Positions 34,801-44,744 of a DNA stretch of 64,000 nt are shown here, in pieces. The position numbers and the translations under genes are program-made. Location: positions 5,629,344-5,693,343 of the forward strand of contig ML058484.1 of NCBI GenBank assembly GCA_003013855.2, written 5' to 3'. The DNA is from Liriodendron chinense (Eukaryota > Streptophyta > Magnoliopsida > Magnoliales > Magnoliaceae). Numbering within the stretch: the stretch's first letter is position 1; each line of letters starts with the position of its first letter. The notes under the pieces are model-generated. The model did not search any database and was not told where the DNA came from. It saw nothing but the letters and a program-made list of their open reading frames with translations.

Positions 34801-37800
34801 GTTGCCGTGCGCAAGGGTGTGTACAATAGTCAGTTTTATCGGCTGTTAAAACCAGTTTTGTGTTTCTAGCGGCTTCGAAATCAATCGATTGTGATCAGCG
34901 TGGTCCATCGTTGGGTGATCTGAAACGTTCAATTGGTAGGGTTCGAAGTGCTATGCATAGCCATGAAGATTCTCTCAAGCTTTGAAGTACGGGTGTGTGT
35001 TAGGATGCGTGCCAAAAACAGGTCATGTAAACTTAGGTTTCCCAAATTAAGTACTGTTGAGCTGGCAATCCGCGTCTATTCCACTTCAAGTTATCTGGAC
35101 CGTTCATAGCACCAAAGGAGATCTCTTTCTAAAGGCATCTCAACCATTTATACCTCCACACAGATTGTTGCTGGGTATAAAAGAAATTAGGTATTTCGCT
35201 TTCTTTTGTCTTGCAACCCATCAATTCGAACCCTGGATGTAATCAATCCATACTCTCCATTTCATCTCTTCTCTCATCCCAGAAGGTCCTAAAGCAACAT
35301 CCCAATCGTCGGAATGAGTCTTCTTCCGTCTCCGGTGGTGGTTCGTCGAAATCGTGCTGATTCCTTGCAAAGTCAAATCCACCAGGAAAAATCGACTCCA
35401 ACCTTCAATTTCTTCCTTCTCCAAACTCTGTAGCACTGCTAAGAGCTGTCCAGAAGTTCCAGCTCGGAGAAAACCACATCGAAGAACAATCTGCCATTAT
35501 CGTCCGTGGTTTATTCCTTGGTTGGAGCTGTGCTGCAGAGGCTCGGGTCTAGCTCTGGTCCATCTCGGATCAGTTCTTCTGGTTAGTTCTAGTCGAGCAA
35601 AAGTGGAGTGATCTGTAGAAGGCTGGCCATTGCTGCACCTTATTTCGAGTTAGATAGTTGGCCGTCGCTCGTTCGGATCAGCTGTCGAGTTCGTCTAGTT
35701 CTTATCTCAGTCGGGGGCATCGGTCTGCAACAGGAGAGTATTTCGGTTGCTGTGATTCAGGTGAGTTAGTTTCAGCTAAACTCAATGCGATTTGTTAGAT
35801 TAGCGTTGACTCGGTTTGGTCCTGAGTTAATCAAGTTCATGTAAGTTATTGTTATTTGAGTTCCTCAATCAATTTCCAATCCGAGTTGAGATTGTAATAG
35901 TCATGGCTAAGTTAGTTCAATCGAAACTCACTGGGTTTGGGTTGAAATGGGGGCCTGATTTGCATTTGTTGTATTTCAGATTGTAAGTGTATTGTGGGGC
36001 AAGTATCGCTGGTTGTGGAATCAGTTTAGAGTTGGGTTTTGCCAAGCTTGAGGTGTAAATTCAACTTCTAACACTGAGTTGACTGATTCTTCCTTTAGGT
36101 AATACTTCTTTTAAGTTTATGGCATTCAAATTCAATAAGGGTTTGGATTTGGGGATGATTTGATTGTAGTATATATTCCCTAAAATCCAGATTCTTCTTA
36201 TTTGAAGCAAGTTATAACTCCCTAGTTGTGATTCTTGGTGAGTTGAACCTCTTGAGTAATGTCCCTTGTAGTTATTGGATTAGTTGTAATCCATTACTTA
36301 GATGTGGTTGTTATAGTTTTAGGCATCGATTGCTTGTTCGGTGGTTAAAATCAAGTGTGTGGCTTGAATCTGAATTACTTCAAATTTGAGGTGAACATAC
36401 CTCTTGGTTCATCCATTTGTAAGTTATTCTAGACAAAAAAGATTGATTAATCAAGTTAATGTTTCTTATAGGAGCTTGACTGCTTTTTCCCTGTTTTTCT
36501 TCTTATAGTTCCTTGGTGTGTATCTCTTTTGAAAGGTAAGGTTTACACCCTTAAAACTTTCCTTCATTCTAATGGTAAGCTTTAAAATTATTTAAATGTG
36601 CTTAGTTCATAGGGACCACTATCGTATGCGCTTGAAAATATGGTAGAAGCTTCCTGGCCGAGGTGGACCAGAGCCAAGGCCAACTTCTCTAGTTCTGGAT
36701 ATCTAGTTTCATCTACCATTGCACGGCTAACATAATAAACGGGCTTTTGCACGCCGTTATCATTTCTTATTAATACGGCACTAACTGTCGTGGCAGAAAC
36801 TACAAAGTACAGAATTAATTCTTCACCGAGGATAGGCTTTGAAAGTACCGAGGGAGCTCCTATGTAAACCTTGAGCTGGAGAAAAGTCATCTGTCCATTA
36901 TACCATTTTCTGAGATCCCTTCAAAAGCTTGAAGAAAAGTTGGCATTTATCGGATGCCTGGAAATGAATCTGCTGAGGGAGGCAATTCATCCCACCAATC
37001 ACTATATGTCCTTCACGGTCCTTGGGGAGCTCATCTCTATGAGGGCTCGGATCTTTTCTAGATTCGCTTCTATTCCTCGCTGGCCAACCATAAAACCGAG
37101 AATTTTCTCGGAGGCTACACCAAAGGCGCATTTCACAAGATTCAGCTTCATCCTATGCCGCCATAGAATCTGGAACATTTCGTGAAGATCCGAGAGATAG
37201 TCCTCCGTTTTGATGCTCTTCACGAGCATATCATCGACGTAGACCTCCATCGTTTTACCAATCTGATCGGAAAACATTTTGTTCACGAGGTGTTGGTACA
37301 TGGCACCAGCATTTTTCAAACCAAACGGCATAAATTTACAACAGTAAAGCCCCCTGTCTATGATGAAGGATGTTTTCTATCCGTCCGGCTGATGCATGAA
37401 AATTTGAATGTAGCCTGAAGTATGCGTCCATAAAGCTGAGGAGCGCGTACCCAGCGGTAGCATCAACTAGTTAATAAATTATTGGCGTTGGGAAACTATC
37501 CTTAGGGCAGGCTTTGTTAAGATCCGTATAATCAACACACATGCGCCATTTGCCGTTTGCCTTCTTCACCAGGACTACATTTGCCACCCACTCTGGATAG
37601 TCAGCTTCCTGGATGAAATCTGCTTGGAGTAGCTTGTCAACTTCTTCTTTAATGACTACTTGCCTCTCTTGGTTAAATGCCCGTTGTTTTTGCTGTACGG
37701 GTTTGACATCGAGGTCCACTTTCAACCGGTGGACAATGATGTTAGGATCAATGTCAGGCATATCTTCATGGGACCATGCGAAGACATCTTGATGCTCGGT

Positions 37801-40800
37801 GAGAAATTCTGTGAACTGAATTCTGACACCTAGTTCCAGGGCTAAGCCAATTTGTACACGTCTTGAAGGGTCCTCGACGAATATCTGGACTGAAACTAAG
37901 TCCTTGGCCAGGGAGCTTCTTGGGATGTCATCACCCCTAGGATCTAGGGGAGAGCTTTCTTTTGGATGGAAATTCTGGGGAGCAGCAGTTAGAGCCATGA
38001 TGGGGGTGACTTGTTTTGCCTTATCTTCCCGCAACATCATTTCATAACACATGCAGGGCCTCAGATTGGCTTCCTCTTACCACTCCAACCCCAGTAGGCG
38101 TGGGGAAGCTTGACGCAAAGGTAACATGGCGCGAGCGTGGCCGTGAGCTTGGTCATGGACGGTCGGCCTAAAATGGCATTGTAGGTTAACTTGCGGTCTA
38201 CTACCAAAAAATTAACCATCACGTTGATCTTGTTGGGGGCCTCACCGAAGATGACGAGAAGGTCGATGCTTCCTTCTAGCTCGACAACTTCTCCGCCGAA
38301 TCCCACTAATGGAGTCTTGACTGGCTTGAGGAGGCTTCTTAACAGATTCATATTGTCGTATGCAGAGGTGTACAGGATGTCTGTTGAACTCTCAATATCC
38401 AGCATAATCATGTGAGTCTTGTAATTCGACACTCTTAGTGTTACCACAATAGCATCGTCATGAGGGAAGTGGATCTCATTTGCATCCTCCTCGAAGAATG
38501 TAATGACCTAGGTGCTCCAGTCTAGGCTGTTTACTCGGCCTTGCCATTGGAAGTACTGACTGAGTAGGTTCTTGAGCCTTCTTGGTGTGGGCCTTTCGAG
38601 CTTTGTTCAAATCCCCGCCTCCTATTGGCCCGCCAAAAATGGTACGAATTTCTCCTGCAGGCTCAGAAGGTTCGGATTATGCTTCTGTTTGGCGGTCCTA
38701 CTACTGCTAAGATATCTCCCGTTGTGGTCTGGCCAACAGGGAGATCTGTCGCGTCTCCTAGGGGATCGATCTTTCTGATCGACATATGCTCGGAGGTGGC
38801 CTCGGCGGATTAGTGCTTCAATCTCGTCTTTGAGGGCCACGCAATCTCCTGTGTTGTGCCCATGGTCCCGATGGAATTCGCAATACTTCCGCTTGTCCCT
38901 CTTGTCGGGGTCTGTCCACATCCTAGGAGGCCACTTCGTGTACTTTTAATCCTTAATGTGCATAAAAATCCTTTCTTTTGTGGTATTGAAGGGAGTATGC
39001 TCTGAATATCGGCCTTCTGGAGGGCCCTTTCCAGGGGATCGGTCTCGTCAATCCTCATTTCGCTTCTTCTTGTCGGAGGATGAAGATTCCTCATATTTCT
39101 TCTTTTTATCGATGGGCCCAGCCTCAATTCCACGTCTGGCCTTCGCCCCCTCGACATTAATATACTTTTGAGCCTTAGGCCAGCAACTCGGACATCGTCC
39201 TCGAGGTGGATTTATCGAGGGCGAAACGAAATTCTTTATTCCCGACCCCTCTGAGAAGTGCAGTTAGGCCGACCTCATCGGTATATCCTTCAATCTACAC
39301 TGACTCACAGATAAAGCGGACCATAAAATTGTTTAAAGACTCGTCCGGTTTTTGTTTTATCGTGGCCCGATGAGCCGCTAGTTTCTTTATTTTTCTGCTT
39401 CCGAGGAATTGTGACGCGAACGATGTGCACAATTCAGAAAAAGAGCTAATAGAACGTGGTTTTAGATTGTTATACCAGGTTCGTGCCTCATCTTTGAGAG
39501 AGAGAGAGAGAACGCCCTACACATAATCACTGGAGTCGCGGCCTCAAGCTCCATATAAGACCTGAAGGTCTCGATGTGCGCCTTCATGATATCCTCGGTG
39601 AATGGTGGATCAGCTTGGTCTACACCATTGCTTGGATTGACAATGGCTCATTAGATTGGTAGCGCTGCTCCATGGTCGCAAATCTCTCCTTTAGCTTCTC
39701 TAGGTCTTTCTCCTACGCTGGCGTGTGATTACTGCTAGAGACTTCAATGGCTTCAGCACCTTCGTCTTGATTCTGATGCCTATCATTATTACCCTGATTT
39801 TGTCGTCTGGCATCAAGCGAGTGACGCAAATCACCGACTGGAAGGTTACTTCTCGCCTGGCGAATGGAAACTTGAACAGGTGGTTGGACGGATGGTCCTG
39901 CTCGACTTAGTGCAGGCGGATTTGGTATATGTCGCTCCTGCTATGAAGAAGAGTGAACGAAATGTTGCGGCAAATTGGGTTGCGCAATAGGGGTGGTGGC
40001 GAACATTTGTTCTAATCATCTGGCGACACCTGCAAATTGAGCAACCTCAGCTCGTATTGCCCTGTAGATCGTCTTCAACTACATTAATTCTGGTGGTGTC
40101 ATTGACCGGCCCCAGACGTTGTGGCGCAGGCGATAGAAGAGCTTGGGTTTGAACCCCCTGAAAGGGAGATACCTCCTTCAACAGATTTTGAGAGCCTCCA
40201 GGAGCAAACGTGCGGGTCGCCACGGATGCTCCGACTGGGCGTTTGTTCTTAGGAGGCATCAAGGAAAGCGAACCGAGCGACGAAGAGATAGTGAAAGAAG
40301 AGTAACACAAGAACGATCTAGTCGTTCTCACAGACGGCACCAATCTGTTAACGTCCAAAATTGGTTAACAGATGTTGATCAAAGATCAACGATGGATCTT
40401 CGTCGCTTGGTGTGGACACGGATGAATGGTGAAGATGATAGAACCTGTGATCACAAAGAGAGAGAAATCGTGAGAGGGTGCCAGTCGTGTCGGCAGAGGA
40501 CCCTCTGATGCTTAAGTCAGTAAACCTGATTGAACATGAAAGCTTTAGGTGTATTCACTGGTGGATCAATGGCGTACCTGGAGATGATGCGGAAGGGTCC
40601 TTTTATAGATGGTAAAGATCCATAATTCTCAGCAATGGATCTGTTGATCCTGTTTTTTGGGACGTATCCGAATGAGATACCATCTAGGATATATTTCCGA
40701 TTGGGAGAGATTGTCCCTTATACGTCCGGATTCCGCGTATCTCGAGATTGATTGATATCTCTATATGGCGGTGCGTAGTGTGCTTAGATCCGAGGACGTC

Positions 40801-42713
40801 TAGTATGCCGAGCACTCAGCGTCAGCAGTCTGAGTTGCTAGGATGGAGTGATTGTCTTATGACAAGCGTTGGAATTAAGGGTTGAGGCCTCAACCTTACT
40901 AGGATCGAGGCCATGTGGTCTGCAAACCGTGGAATCATTGGGATGAGTGACTATATGGATCTTGATCCGAGGACGTGTCTTCAATCGGCTACATGGTGGA
41001 CGTTCATAGCCGAGGCCAAGGCTCTGACTGAGGTCGAGGGACTGAAGCTGAGGCCTTGGCCTCTGCTCTGTAGAATTTGGAATCTGGTGATGGCAAGAAA
41101 GGCGTTTGCTCTTCTCTATGGTTCTCTGAGGAAGTCATCTGATGGCTAAGGCCGAGCTTGAGGCCTCAGACCTTGCTTGCAGCTGAAGATAAGTGAGAAG
41201 GCTTCTCACCTTGACAAGCTTTAATCCCTCGCTAACGCATGTGATCAACTGGCCTTAGTGGGCCACATATCAGCGGTTGCGCATCTTCCACATCACCATC
41301 AGGGAAGTGCCCAGAATTACGTATAATACATTCACTAGCTTCCTTTACAAGTAGGTAATATGTATGAGATGCATGAGTGTACTCAACTTACTATGTAAAA
41401 TGGGACATGACATGAGAAGGGCAAAACAACAAAAACGACAGCCAAAAATAAAAATAAATTTAAATTTAAAAAAAAAAGTGTTAAGGGGAGAGTTCTCTTC
41501 ACCATTATGAAAATTTTTACTAAGAATTTTACGGCTCCAAATATCAATTCCTTTCTCTTGATTAGTTTTCTTTAAAAAAAAAAAAAAAAAAGTCCACACC
41601 ACCACATGCATGGTGAAAGGTAAAATATCCAAGCTGGCTACCACGTGGGTCCAACCTTGATGGTGATGTAGAAAAAAATCAGGCTGTTCCACTCATCAGG
41701 TGGGCCACAATGTTAGAAATATGAGATCAGATTAGAAAACCCTACCTACAATTGTGTCATGAAATGTAAACCACCTTATTAATCAATAGAACTGATTATT
41801 GGATCAGGGCATTTATATAGAGCGGGATCTTGTACTTACATGCTATGCTGTCACATATCCTGGCATGTACATGAGCATGGCAATGCTCAACAAAAAATCT
41901 CTTCTACATCATCTTCAATCAGCTTAGTTTTGCTTAGAAGTTAATGAATCCAAGTAAATCTTCAGATAGATGGTGAATGAAAATGAAAGAGAAAGAGAAT
42001 CAATGGGCTCCCTTGGGGCCCGTTTGGAAACAACTTCTGCAAAAGCAAGTGCATATCGACTTTGTCAGTTAATTTCCCGAAAACAATTTTCGGCAACTAG
42101 CCTATTTATCACCTATTTCTACGAGTGGGGATCATATACAAGGGGGTTTGCGAAAATGCATCCAAATGCACAATACGAAAAGAGGTTTGGCTCAAAACAA
42201 CATTGAGGTGTCAAACACCTCTTTTGAGGATGCATCCATACAGGCCCTACAACCCATCGCGCGTGCCTTTCACATGCAACCCCATCACACGTGCCTTACA
42301 AATGCAACCCAAACCAACATGTCCAATTTTTCTAATCAGGCAGGCCACATATGTAAGTTGGATCATAGTCAATCTAATCTAAAACCATGCATTGTTTCCA
42401 TCTGATATGGCCAACCTGAACAAGCGTACCAACTACCAACCCAAATTTCACAACAAGCAATCTTCACGGCAGGGCCCACCTTATGCATCAATTGGTGTCC
42501 CACACGTCATACATTAACATATGGGATGGATTGCATGTGAATTCACATGCAATGGATTGTTGTGATCATTTCTCATTTCTATGAGCAACATCGCAAAGAT
42601 AAAGAGGGGACCGATGATAACTCATCTGAAACTCAATCACCATTGCTTCAACTAAAACAATTCCCTAATCTTATTAACATCAGATTCAAATTCCCAATCA
42701 GTGAAAAATGGAA

Positions 42714-42762
<49 letters not shown>

Positions 42763-44206
42763 TATAAAGGGGGAAAGATCAAACCTTGGGTAATAACTCA
42801 TGCCTTCTGATCTTGCTGGAGACTCCATGAGATTTTCAGACATTGAATCTCCAACCGTCAATCCATTCAAACTCGACGCCATTATCTGAAATTGGAAAAA
42901 CCCAAAAAATCTCATCAGCCCAAAATAAAGAAGAACTACAAAATTCCAAGGCAACTACAGTTCATGCAAGTGGAAGCCACTATTAGGTGATGTAGGACGT
43001 GGATCAAGCACATTCCTATCACAAATGGACCGGAAGAAGCCCAAAGAAAGGTCGGCAAAACTCAGCATATTTCGACCAGTTGAATCGACCGATCAAAATT
43101 CCTGCAGAATTTACAGTTTGGTTGCTGGACAGATTCTGCCACTTTAGACAGGTCGAAATTGAGCTTCGACCATTTCGACAGGTCAAAATATTGGGTCGAC
43201 AGGTCGATGCTCAGACAGACGTATCTGTGGAAAATTGCGGAAATTTCCTAACTTGCATGATTTAGTTTCCTTATTTGATTAGGACTCTTTTAATGTGTTT
43301 CTAGTGTTTGTTTAGGTTATATAATGTCTCTTAAACTCGTTTTTAATTATTCAATCTTCATATTATTTCAATCAATTCTAATTTTTTATCGAATTTTATC
43401 TCATGGATTCAAGATTTCTTGTGGATTCAAGGTAGTTATCCCTTTGAGGAAGACGGTGATCGACCTCATCACGTCCTTCCCTGCGTCATTAAGCGATCAA
43501 AGCAGTTGAACTGATGGGCCACAATGTGGATGGGGATGAAACATAACCCTTCAATCAATGGTCTATAATAGCAATGGTCCAGAAAAAAGCTAGACATTTG
43601 ATGGCTAGGATCTTTCAATCTGGAAGAGTTCAGGGGAGTCCGCCATCCACAATTGGGACAATCAATTCAAAGGCCTGGATCAGCTAACCCAAGGTCCGAC
43701 TTGTAATATTCAGCACACATGGAATTATTTTCCCATCCTGACGCATCGGAACCTTATAATTTCTACCTATTTGCAAAACAAACAATAAATAATTAAATTT
43801 AATATTAAATTCATCACCCAAAAAAAAAAAAAATCAAAATCCCTAAAAAACCACAACCCAATTAAAAAAACAAAAAAAACAAAACAAAAATCCCACAAAA
43901 ATACATCTTCTAAAAAAAACCAACAACCCCAAATCCACATTTTTTGAAGAAACCCCATCAAAATCCATCACTTCAACGCAAGAAAATAGAAACCCAAGAA
44001 TCAAAATTCCCAAAAAAACAAAAACCCAAAAGTATTTAAAAATAAAACCAAAAACCCCCCAAAAAAAAATCCACTGAGAGATGAAAATGAGAGAAAAATA
44101 CCTCGCTCAGATACCGTTTGTGGGAGTGAAGATTGTCGACATAGATTTCATCTTCCGGATCTCTGCTTCGTTTTCCTGATGGAGATGAGCTCGATTCAGA
44201 TCCCAT
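31209..44206 (-). CDS. Conserved uncharacterised plant protein, 3 exons, about 251 residues
   Basis: Spliced minus-strand CDS: 44206-44102, 42885-42785 and 31758-31209 (105 + 101 + 550 nt), with GT-AG junctions and matching phase. Introns are 1216 nt and 11,026 nt. Exon 1 encodes MGSESSSS..KRSRDPEDE and YVDNLHSHKRYLSE; exon 2 IMASSLNGLTVGDS and ENLMESPARSEG; exon 3 DEISSQYSPMSEDSDDSR, then SQPRQRGSDSEGRFPSSPSD and CHSADLRRAALLRSVQMR. From memory, these blocks recur in one family of land-plant proteins of unknown function. There is no signal peptide or membrane segment; the KRSR cluster suggests nuclear location, and Ser/Pro-rich blocks suggest phosphorylation. The annotated end (SSMGPVRIWGPP, stop at 31209-31211) may be a frame break: the next frame stays open to 31073 and reads REKCYRMMNFNLKG. 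I cannot assign a function. Confidence 0.85.
31733..31823 (-). repeat. Duplicated exon-3 splice-acceptor segment
   Basis: The 37-bp stretch holding the start of exon 3 (GTGAGTACTGTGATGAGATC on the plus strand, about 31733-31768) is repeated 54 bp upstream in the intron (about 31787-31823). The copy keeps an AG acceptor but would change the frame after exon 2, so it is likely unused. Confidence 0.75.
31834..31871. repeat. (GA)n microsatellite
   Basis: A GA dinucleotide run in the intron, about 75 nt from the exon-3 acceptor. On the transcribed strand it reads as a CT tract. Confidence 0.9.
32170..32625 (-). mobile_element. 3' end of an L1-type LINE
   Basis: The minus-strand translation (with stops) contains WHGVGLGKDKKTIWR, LLAIWWAIWEERIARCFRN and ENKNVENVSQKGQ. 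This is the usual C-terminal tail of plant LINE reverse-transcriptase polyproteins, which I recognise by the WxIWxERNxRxF-like motif. It ends in a short A-rich/C-run tail (plus-strand T and G runs, 32170-32196). The 5' part is missing, as is typical of LINE insertions. It lies in intron 2 of the large gene. Confidence 0.7.
33019..33584. mobile_element. hAT MITE, TSD TTTAATRT
   Basis: The ends are CAGTGTTTCAAATAGC and the reverse complement CAGTGTTTTAAATAGT. Flanks are TTTAATAT (33011-33018) and TTTAATGT (33585-33592), an 8-bp duplication with one change. Internal GCTACGCTATGTAGCAT-type repeats occur near both ends. This is the common plant CAGTGTTTTAAA hAT type; 566 bp, non-coding, in intron 2. 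Confidence 0.8.
34198..36590 (+). mobile_element. Truncated Tekay/Del-type gypsy LTR
   Basis: It starts TGTAACACTCCGTACTTTTC, the usual opening of plant Del/Tekay LTRs. A TATAAAAG box at 35176-35183 supports plus orientation. The matching ...GTTACA end is not found; the sequence runs into the Tat element near 36600. The partial LTR is thus at least 2.4 kb. Open frames within it (34528-35611) are not genes. Confidence 0.6.
36620..36890 (-). pseudogene. Partial RNase H of the Tat element
   Basis: The frame carries FVVSATTVSAVLIR, VYYVSRAM and YPELEKLALALV, the opening of a gypsy RNase H domain. Just after ALALV the family sequence (ARKLLPYFQAHTIVV) continues in another frame, so a frameshift is present. 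The homology then ends, which marks the truncation point of the element. Confidence 0.75.
37002..38052 (-). pseudogene. Broken reverse transcriptase of the Tat element
   Basis: The first open part (38052-37471) holds HQDVFAWSHEDMP, KPVQQKQRAFN, VLVKKANGKWRMCVDYTDLN and KACPKDSFP. The second (37331-37002) holds MPFGLKNAGA and the catalytic YVDD box at about 37241-37230. Between 37470 and 37332 the reading frame is lost. Function would be copying element RNA to DNA; this copy cannot make an intact enzyme. Confidence 0.85.
38061..38447 (-). pseudogene. Retroviral-type aspartic protease domain of the Tat element
   Basis: The frame has LDIESSTDILY where the family has a D-x-G-S-S-A-D-I-L active site, so the catalytic Asp is present but the Gly is Glu. 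The typical YNAILGRP segment follows. A stop separates this domain from the reverse transcriptase part. The domain would cut the Gag-Pol precursor in an active element. Confidence 0.75.
38622..40259 (-). pseudogene. Decayed gag of the Tat element
   Basis: A likely start is the ATG at 40259 (MPPKNKRPVGAS). The frame breaks repeatedly. Near its end (38921-38622) it has CEFHRDHGHNTGDC, a C-x2-H-x4-H-x4-C knuckle, followed by LKDEIEALIRRGHL, a well-known gag segment of plant Tat elements. Gag would have formed the particle shell. Confidence 0.7.
40346..41300 (-). mobile_element. 5' LTR of the Tat element (outer end uncertain)
   Basis: The inner edge is TGTTAACG at 40346 on the plus strand, next to the element leader. 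A TATAAAAGGACCC promoter box lies on the minus strand at about 40608-40597. The edge TGTTAACgtccaaaattgGTTAACA (inverted heptamers) mirrors the solo LTR at 22362. The outer end could not be fixed; no target duplication was read. Confidence 0.5.
42013..42250. mobile_element. Short MITE with GGGCCCGTTTGG ends
   Basis: The left end GGGCCCGTTTGGAAACA and the reverse complement of the right end GGGCCTGTATGGATGCA are similar. The length of about 240 bp and the GGCCYGTTTGG end fit Tourist-like or hAT MITEs. No target duplication was identified. It lies in intron 2 of the large gene. Confidence 0.45.
42718..42758. repeat. (TA)n microsatellite at the intron-2 donor
   Basis: A TA run of about 40 bp lies within 25-65 nt of the exon-2 donor of the large gene (GT at 42784-42783). 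It creates an artefactual Tyr-Ile repeat frame on both strands. Confidence 0.95.
42988..43488 (+). mobile_element. Solo LTR (501 bp) in intron 1 of the large gene
   Basis: The start is TGATGTAGGACGTGG and the end is CCCTGCGTCA, whose reverse complement TGACGCAGGG mirrors the start. Flanks are TTAGG (42983-42987) and TTAAG (43489-43493), a 5-bp duplication with one change. The segment GGTGATCGACCTCATCACGT near its end is familiar from plant gypsy LTRs. Strand is inferred from that segment only. Confidence 0.65.
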
Positions 44207-44321
44207 TTCTCTCTCCTTTTCAAAAATTTAAAAAAAGAACAAGAAAAAATATAAAAAAAAAAGGTTTTGTATGGACTGAGGGAGGAGAGACGCTCCTCCG
44301 TCTTCCGTAAAAGGGTGGTGA

Positions 44322-44329
44322 TATTTATA
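44322..44329 (-). promoter_or_regulatory. TATA box of the large minus-strand gene
   Basis: TATAAATA on the minus strand in the context GGGTATAAATATC, about 116 nt before the ATG at 44206. A GGAGGAG/CTCCTCC hairpin (44281-44299) sits in the predicted leader. Confidence 0.6.
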
Positions 44330-44744
44330 CCCTCTCTTTTTTATACATACGTCCTTTTTTCCTACTTTTGGTAGTACGATAATGAGAAATGCTCCCGTGC
44401 TCTCGGAGCATTATAAGTTATGGTGCTCCTAGTTGTTTCTGTTCACATGGACACTTCAATCGATCAATCTGAACTGTCTATTAAGTTCACAACCCTTCTC
44501 ATGGACTATCAATCATGTTATACTGATCGGATGATCCAATCCGTCCTTTATTTTGGCTTTATTTTCATATCCATCCCTTTTCCAATCCATAGATGAGACG
44601 GTTGAGAACCTAGGTGGATGTTTGTAAGAAATCCACCACGTACATCCGTTTTGTGAGCTCATTTTAGGCTATACTAACAAAAATGAGCCTAATCCAAGAT
44701 TCAAGTGGGCCGCACTGAAGGAAAAGGTGGGTAGGGAAATTCAT

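Larger units (their letters stand above)
36600..41300 (-). mobile_element. Truncated Tat-lineage Ty3/gypsy retrotransposon
   Basis: Order on the minus strand: 5' LTR (about 41300-40346), leader TTGGTGCCGTCTGTGAGAAC (40343-40324), gag, protease, reverse transcriptase, and the start of RNase H. The sequence stops inside RNase H near 36600; integrase and the 3' LTR are missing. Motif spellings (CEFHRDHGH, MPFGLKNAGA, YVDDMLVKS, YPELEKLALAL) are those of the plant Tat clade. Frames are broken several times. It lies in intron 2 of the large gene and on the same strand. Confidence 0.85.

Noticed and set aside
35057..35611. Plus-strand frames near the Del-type LTR TATA box
   Set aside because: They lie in the LTR leader region and have no similarity I recognise; gag would start well downstream and is absent.
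42547..42954. Open frames rich in Tyr-Ile repeats
   Set aside because: They translate a TA microsatellite; only the exon-2 portion (42785-42885, minus) is real coding sequence.
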